From positions 1-25,886 of the forward strand of contig JBEKYH010000025.1 in assembly GCA_049511115.1 (NCBI GenBank): DNA of 25,886 nt. The letters are read 5' to 3'. The DNA comes from JBEKYH01 sp049511115 (GTDB lineage Bacteria; Planctomycetota; Phycisphaerae; Tepidisphaerales; Tepidisphaeraceae). The notes below the pieces were generated by a model, which saw nothing but the letters and a program-made list of their open reading frames with translations, was not told the DNA's origin and made no database searches. Below, piece by piece: positions 21,114 through 25,886 of the stretch (positions within the stretch are counted from its first letter, which is position 1; each line of letters begins with the position of its first letter). The translations under genes were made by a program, and so were the position numbers.

Positions 21114-23582
21114 TTACCTCACCCTCGCGCAATTGATTCGCACCCCTGCCGCCAACCCACTGTAGTCGCTGGCCAGCGCCGCGAAATCCTCGACCTCCGT
21201 GTCCGCAGCGTGTTTAGCCGACGCTCCATATAACCGCGGCAGCCGCCCGCTCAAAAGCACCGCCGCTACGGCAGCCAGCGGTCCAGCGCTGAAACATTCC
21301 GCCACGTGCCCGCCAAGAGAGCTTACCCTCACCGGCCTGCCGCTGCGATTTGCCGACAGGCGAACCACACCCGCTTCCACTCGATCCACCCATGTGCCAT
21401 TGGCCGAGCCGATTACTGCCGGCGGATCCGCCAATTCAGTTAGAACGCGATCGGCCACGCGAAGCAGCTTATCCGCGCCGGCCGCGCCGGCCGAGTATCC
21501 CAGGATCGTCCCGCGCGCTCTGCCGCCGCGGGCCTCGATCGATTGCCGCGATTCCAACACCACCGCCGCCGCGCCCCAGCCGGTCACGAAAGTCCCTCCT
21601 GGCGCTCCCGCTTCATCGCCAAACGGTTCGCTCGGATTTTGCGGCGCATGCAGTCCGCACGCGGCGTACGCCTCGTTGACCAGCGGCGAATACTCATCGG
21701 CCGCCGCGACGATGGCCCGCTCCCATTGCCCCGACGCGATTCGCGCCGCCGCCAACCCGAGCGCATCGAGCCCGCCAGTTCGCGAGCCGATGATCGTCTG
21801 ACACGATCCTTTCATCCCCGTCGCCATGCTCAAATGCGCCGCCGCCGCATTGGGCACGCCCTCGGCAAAGAGCATCGGGTTCGCCGCCGCGATGCCGTCG
21901 CGGAGAATTCCCTGGTAATACTCCGCGCAGTATTGCGCCGCGCCGTGCGTCGTCGCCAAAATCGCCGAACAGTTCTCGCAGAACGCCGCCGGCTCACTGA
22001 CCCCGCAGTCGCGCAAGGCCAGCATCGCCGCCGCCAGCGACAGCTTGACGTATCCGCTCATGCGGCGAACCCGCCGCGCCGAAAGAATCTGCGCGATCGC
22101 CTCCTCATCCATCGCCCCAGCGTCTGACGTCACCCGTCGCGCCTCGGCATTCAGCACGCGAGCCAAAAACGCCTCGTTCCCAATCGCCCCCGGCAACATC
22201 ACTCCAACACCGCTGATCAAAACCTCGCGCGCAGGCGCCACCGATGCCGCGGATCTTGGCCGCGCCGCGCCGGCAGGTCCCAGAATCATGCACGCATTAG
22301 CCCCGCCGAACCCCAGCGACATATTCATCGTCGCCTTTATTTCCGCGCTTCGCTGCGAGGTAACCGCCAGATTCAGCCCCGGAAAATCCCAGTCTCCCGC
22401 CTTGACGTTTGCGCATGGCGGCACAATCTGATCAGCCAGCGCGCTCGCCGAAAGAATCAATTCCACCGCGCCGGCCGCTCCCAGCGTGTGCGACAGATGG
22501 CTCTTGAACCCCACTACCGGCACGCGCGGCAAATCATCCCCGAACACACTCGCCAGCGCCGCGTACTCCGCCGCATCATTATCCGGCGTGCCCGTCGCGT
22601 GCGCCGCCACCAGATCAACCTCACTGGCTTTAATCCCTGCGTTTTGCAAGGCGAGCTTCATCGCCCGCGCCGCTCCGGCCCCTTGCGGATGCGGCTGGGT
22701 CAGATGATGCGCGTCAGCCGATTCCCCAAACCCCAGAATCCGCGCCAGCACGGGCGGCCCGCCGCGACGATGCGCATCCTCTGCCCGCTCCAGCACCAAT
22801 ACCGCGTATCCCTCCCCGACTTTCATCCCTCCGCGATCGCGCGCAAATGGCCGCAGCGCGTTGGCCGCGATCAGGCGCAGGCTGCCGAACCCGCCGTAAG
22901 AATATTCACTGATCGGATCGTACCCGCCAGCCACCACCAGATCGGCCCGCCCGCTTTGCAGCAGTGTGATCCCCAGCGCGATTGCGCTGAGGCTTGAAGA
23001 GCAGGCCGAGCAGTTGGTGAGTGCCGGCCCCTCGAACCCCAGGCCGCTGATCGCGCCGTGCAGGACCGACGTGCCCAGAAACTCATGGAGGCTCGATGGC
23101 TTTTGCCGGCGCAAAAATGCCCCGCCCTGGCGCATGCCGTGCAGGGTTGTGCCCATCACCGTCGCGCAGCGATGGGCCGGGTAAGGCAAATTGAATTGTC
23201 CGGGAGCTTGCCGGTTCTCAAAACCCGCCTCGCGCAGCACGTCTTTGATGACCCGCCGCAGATACCGCACTTCCCGCGACGATGCGCCGTCGTCGTTTTC
23301 CAGCGGCGGCGCCTGCCCCCCATCCGCGCCCGGCGGCAGGGCTGACTCAATCTCACTCAGCGCCGCGACGCCGCAGCCGCCCGCTTTAACTGATTGCCAC
23401 ACTGCGTGCCGGTCGGACCCAAGGCAGGTGACCATCGCCGCCGCGCGAATAACGATTTCTTCCCCAATATGTGCGCCGAACCCGAGATGGTTGGTTTTGC
23501 TGCTCAAAGCGTAGATTGTCCCTGGCCAGTTCCCAGACTTTAGTTCGTCTGCGGCAGCGATACAAATGGGCGGCAGCCGCAA
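21114..23582 (-). CDS. Fused ketosynthase-chain length factor (KS-CLF)
   Basis: An 822-residue protein with two tandem KS-fold halves. The first (about 43-435) is a complete condensing enzyme: nucleophile C194 in SACSSSLSA, H328 in AHATGTPDND, and K360/H365 in FKSHLSHTLGAAG. The second (about 450-820) keeps the fold but has lost the triad: the Cys position reads GSRTGG (R601), HGTGT has become NGTWVD and the last loop is GGHVAECFSAG. This is a chain-length-factor-like half, so a normally two-gene KS-CLF heterodimer is fused. It is expected to elongate an activated aryl starter. The start is uncertain: TTG 23582 has AAGG 6 nt upstream, TTG 23507 is an alternative, and the first 42 residues are not KS-like. 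It lies 20 nt after the VKOR gene. Confidence 0.93.
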   Translation of the reverse strand: MRLPPICIAAADELKSGNWPGTIYALSSKTNHLGFGAHIGEEIVIRAAAMVTCLGSDRHAVWQSVKAGGCGVAALSEIESALPPGADGGQAPPLENDDGASSREVRYLRRVIKDVLREAGFENRQAPGQFNLPYPAHRCATVMGTTLHGMRQGGAFLRRQKPSSLHEFLGTSVLHGAISGLGFEGPALTNCSACSSSLSAIALGITLLQSGRADLVVAGGYDPISEYSYGGFGSLRLIAANALRPFARDRGGMKVGEGYAVLVLERAEDAHRRGGPPVLARILGFGESADAHHLTQPHPQGAGAARAMKLALQNAGIKASEVDLVAAHATGTPDNDAAEYAALASVFGDDLPRVPVVGFKSHLSHTLGAAGAVELILSASALADQIVPPCANVKAGDWDFPGLNLAVTSQRSAEIKATMNMSLGFGGANACMILGPAGAARPRSAASVAPAREVLISGVGVMLPGAIGNEAFLARVLNAEARRVTSDAGAMDEEAIAQILSARRVRRMSGYVKLSLAAAMLALRDCGVSEPAAFCENCSAILATTHGAAQYCAEYYQGILRDGIAAANPMLFAEGVPNAAAAHLSMATGMKGSCQTIIGSRTGGLDALGLAAARIASGQWERAIVAAADEYSPLVNEAYAACGLHAPQNPSEPFGDEAGAPGGTFVTGWGAAAVVLESRQSIEARGGRARGTILGYSAGAAGADKLLRVADRVLTELADPPAVIGSANGTWVDRVEAGVVRLSANRSGRPVRVSSLGGHVAECFSAGPLAAVAAVLLSGRLPRLYGASAKHAADTEVEDFAALASDYSGLAAGVRINCARVR

Positions 23583-23602
23583 GGCGGGCCTTCAACGTGC
23601 AA

Positions 23603-24853
23603 TCAGGGCGTTGGCACACCCAGGCTGTTATGCAGAATTGACAGAAGGTCTTTTGCGTCGTTGGGTTGGGGGGTGACCCAGCGCGAGCCAAAAACCAGTT
23701 TGGGGACGGCGCTGCCGCTTTGGTCGGGAGCAATCGTGTCGCCGAAAATCTGCACGGACGTGTCCATGAACCCATCGATCCATGGGTCGGCCAGCGCGGC
23801 ATCAAATTTGGCATGGCCGAGCAATTCGACAGCTTTGGCCCTGGCGGCGTCAAGGCTTCGCGCTTTCCAGACCTGGCCGGGGTCCGGCGAAAACATCCAG
23901 CGGTCAAATTCTGCAAACGCCTGATGATCGGCCACCCAGACGGCCATGCCGATTTTGGCCTCCTCGCAGGAGTCCTTGAACTCCGGCGTTTCGCGGGGAA
24001 TATAAGGGTTGCACCGGATGTTCAACGGAGCGGGGCAGAGAGCAAAGGCCAGCTTGCCGTTGTAGCGGCGGACCGCCTCATCGAGCATGGAATGCAAATC
24101 CTGACAATGGGGGCAGCGGTAATCAAAAAGCAGGATCACCACGTAAGGGGCGTCGGGCGAACCGATGAGCGGCGCGGCGTGGGAATCGATGACCGGGATT
24201 TGATTCTGCAAATTGCCGGCGTGATAGACTGCCGGGGGAACAAAGAAAACCTGGCAGGCCGCGAGGATGCCGGCGAGGGTCAGACCGACGGCGGGAAAGG
24301 CAGCGTTAAGCCGCTGAGCTTTGGATGATGAGCGATCTTGGAATGACGTTGCAATCGCGGCGGGATTCGTCGGGGCGACCGGCGTTGAATCGTCGTCGAA
24401 TTGCCTGGCCGCTCGCCAGAGCACCAACGCCGCCAGGAGCAGGCCGGTGATGTGCGTCGCCATGCAATAGGGGCAAAATGCCCCGATGACCCATTTCTGC
24501 ACGTAAGTGAACCAGACGGCGCTTCCGGCGGCTGCGCCGACCAGAATGAGCATCGCGTTCCAGGCCAACCGCCGATCCGGCGCGGTGGTGCCCGGACCAA
24601 TGAAAAGACTGGCGACCAGCATCGCCAGATATGTTCCGGCTGCCAGACCGCTGACAGGCAAAACGCCCGCGACCGCCGACCAGCGGCTGCTGAGCACCAG
24701 TTCGCACGAACTGCCGCCGCCGCAGCCGATGACTGAGCCGCCGACCAGATAATGCCAGCCGAGATAGGCGCTGAGAGCGAGTCCAAGCGCGCTTAGGCCA
24801 GTCAAGGCACAGCGCCACCAGGGCCAGATTTGGCGACAACAGGGCGTTGTCAC
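23603..24853 (-). CDS. VKOR-thioredoxin (DsbA-like) fusion
   Basis: A 416-residue membrane protein. Residues about 10-150 are a four- to five-helix vitamin K epoxide reductase domain, with the loop cysteines C44 and C50 (GCGGGSSCELV) and the redox CxxC FCPYC (C127, C130). After one more helix (about 186-205) comes a periplasmic thioredoxin/DsbA-like domain with LLFDYRCPHCQDL (active site CPHC, 247-250). Bacterial VKOR fusions replace DsbB-DsbA for disulfide formation. It starts at GTG 24853 with AAGGGCGGG upstream, 10 nt after the stop of the repeat protein. It may be a housekeeping gene next to the cluster or may help fold its secreted proteins; the spacing to the KS-CLF gene (20 nt) allows co-transcription. 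Confidence 0.93.
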   Translation of the reverse strand: MTTPCCRQIWPWWRCALTGLSALGLALSAYLGWHYLVGGSVIGCGGGSSCELVLSSRWSAVAGVLPVSGLAAGTYLAMLVASLFIGPGTTAPDRRLAWNAMLILVGAAAGSAVWFTYVQKWVIGAFCPYCMATHITGLLLAALVLWRAARQFDDDSTPVAPTNPAAIATSFQDRSSSKAQRLNAAFPAVGLTLAGILAACQVFFVPPAVYHAGNLQNQIPVIDSHAAPLIGSPDAPYVVILLFDYRCPHCQDLHSMLDEAVRRYNGKLAFALCPAPLNIRCNPYIPRETPEFKDSCEEAKIGMAVWVADHQAFAEFDRWMFSPDPGQVWKARSLDAARAKAVELLGHAKFDAALADPWIDGFMDTSVQIFGDTIAPDQSGSAVPKLVFGSRWVTPQPNDAKDLLSILHNSLGVPTP

Positions 24854-24863
24854 TTACCCGCCC

Positions 24864-25886
24864 TTACTGGTTAGCCGCCGCAGGCGCTGGCGCGCCGCCA
24901 ATAGCCGGCTGAGTGGTGGAAGTGTGCACCGCGAAATCCGCACAGTTGCTTCCCGTGTCAGCGCCATCCGTGGTGCGGCTCACGACCCTGTTAGTCGGAT
25001 TGGCAGGCGCGGCGCCGCGACCGCGGCCGCCACGGCCACCGGGCGCGGCGGGCGACGGCACGAAGCAGCCATTGCGCCCCGGTCCGGAAACACCCTGATA
25101 TCCCTGCGCGGCCCACGGATCGACAATGCCGCCGTAGTTCAAGCTGTCTACGACCAGGCCATTGGCGTCACGCAGCACCATGCTGCCGGCTTGGGCGAGG
25201 GCGGGACCGCCGAACCACTGGTTGGGCTGCACCGGCCACTGGTAGCCGGCGGTCGTGGCCGCTGCGTCATGCACCACCGCGTCGATCGCGTGGTCGTTGG
25301 CCAGCGGCGCGTCGAGCGTAATGCCGGCGCCCAGCGGCCGGACCGGCTCGTTGCTGGAGTGGGCAAAGGCCGTCGCCGGCTGGAAGCTGATGCCTGTCCC
25401 GCGATCGCTAAAGGGAAGGTTGGCCGCATGATTGAGCTTCAGCGGGGCGTCGATGTCGAGGCCCGTCCCAAGATCGGCGCCTGCGCCACGGCCGCGTGCC
25501 CGAGCCGTACCGACCTTCGTGACCGTGACGGTCTCAATCCCATGTCCGACGCTGTCGATGTCCAGCCGTATCTTGTCACCGACCGAGATATTTGCGACGG
25601 AGGTCACTTTGATATTCGTGTCTCCCGCTTTCGCGTCGGCCGCGAGGAAGGCTTGCGTGCCGGCCTTGCCGACATCGGTGACGGTGACCACCTCATACTG
25701 TTCCACCGTGTTCGCGACGGCGGGGTAAGTCGCGCCGTAGCCGATGCCGATCTTTTCGCCGACGGAAAAACCGTTCACGCTCGCAACCGGAATGCTGGTC
25801 GAGCCGGCGGGAATGGTAATTACCGGACCATCGGGAAGCGGTTGCCAGAGCGTCGTACTGTTGCCTGCTTGCGAAGCGACACCGAC
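24864..25886 (-). CDS. C-terminal part of a repeat-rich, probably secreted protein (5' end outside the window)
   Basis: The minus-strand frame stays open to the right edge, so at least 340 residues are present and the true start lies beyond 25886. GTG 25778 is only an internal candidate. The protein has imperfect repeats of about 50-60 residues built on AGSTSIPVASV-GFSVGEKI and AGDTNIKVTSV-ISVGDKIRLD, each followed by an ETVTVTKVG-type strand. Shorter units of the form GTGI/GAGI-x-DAPL-x-x-H then follow. The last 150 residues include MVLRDANGLVVDSLNYGGIVDPW, similar to lamin-tail-like domains, and then a Gly/Arg/Pro/Ala-rich tail. Such repeats occur at the C-terminus of secreted glycosidases such as arabinofuranosidases; the catalytic part is not visible, so no activity is assigned. 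Confidence 0.75.
   Translation of the reverse strand, partial: VGVASQAGNSTTLWQPLPDGPVITIPAGSTSIPVASVNGFSVGEKIGIGYGATYPAVANTVEQYEVVTVTDVGKAGTQAFLAADAKAGDTNIKVTSVANISVGDKIRLDIDSVGHGIETVTVTKVGTARARGRGAGADLGTGLDIDAPLKLNHAANLPFSDRGTGISFQPATAFAHSSNEPVRPLGAGITLDAPLANDHAIDAVVHDAAATTAGYQWPVQPNQWFGGPALAQAGSMVLRDANGLVVDSLNYGGIVDPWAAQGYQGVSGPGRNGCFVPSPAAPGGRGGRGRGAAPANPTNRVVSRTTDGADTGSNCADFAVHTSTTQPAIGGAPAPAAANQ

Overview
The window reads as the chromosome of a GC-rich Gram-negative bacterium. The evidence for an outer membrane is a LolA-like carrier, a LpxL-type acyltransferase, a lipobox lipoprotein and an MMPL exporter. The mix of KaiC/KaiB, DUF2934, LpxL/LolA and a chorismatase-type pigment cluster would fit Planctomycetota, Acidobacteriota or a similar phylum. 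That placement is inference, because there is no rRNA and no marker gene. I saw no tRNA, CRISPR array or transposase.

Left part (1-7229): signalling and glycogen. On the minus strand lie an RpiB-fold protein without its catalytic residues (548-1036) and a single-domain response regulator (76-471). Divergent to them, on the plus strand, runs kaiC (1506-3005), kaiB (3002-3328), a stand-alone PAS protein (3325-3903), an MpsC/DUF2294 protein (3961-4344), a small DUF2934 protein (4397-4657) and an alpha-glucan phosphorylase (4701-7229). The first three plus-strand genes overlap by 4 nt each. The divergent intergenic region (1037-1505) is the most unusual part of the window. Each side has a promoter, then a leader RNA, then a very strong intrinsic terminator, then the ribosome binding site of the first gene. 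The two leaders share conserved unpaired blocks and the same fold, but their helices have different bases that still pair. In each leader the conserved 3' block is also the 5' arm of the terminator, as expected for a transcription-attenuating riboswitch or a similar cis-regulatory RNA. I could not assign it to a class I know.

Right part (7247-24853): an aryl-polyene/xanthomonadin-type biosynthesis and export cluster. All genes are on the minus strand except one glycosyltransferase. In transcription order they are: VKOR-thioredoxin fusion, fused ketosynthase-chain length factor, chorismatase (FkbO/Hyg5/XanB2 family), FAD-dependent halogenase-like oxidoreductase, acyl/aryl-activating ligase, LolB-like lipoprotein, MMPL exporter and NodB-type deacetylase. 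These are followed by two PlsC-type acyltransferases, a UbiE-like methyltransferase, an ACP-dehydratase fusion, a LolA-like protein and a LpxL-like acyltransferase. The inferred pathway is: chorismate to hydroxybenzoate, activation by the ligase, elongation by KS-CLF with the ACP-DH protein, possible halogenation and methylation, acyl transfer to a lipid, and export to the outer membrane. No ketoreductase is visible and must come from elsewhere. A plus-strand GT2-DUF2062 gene (12298-13485) sits in the middle, preceded by a nested palindromic repeat (12018-12205).

Right edge (24864-25886): the C-terminal part of a repeat-rich, probably secreted protein that runs off the window.
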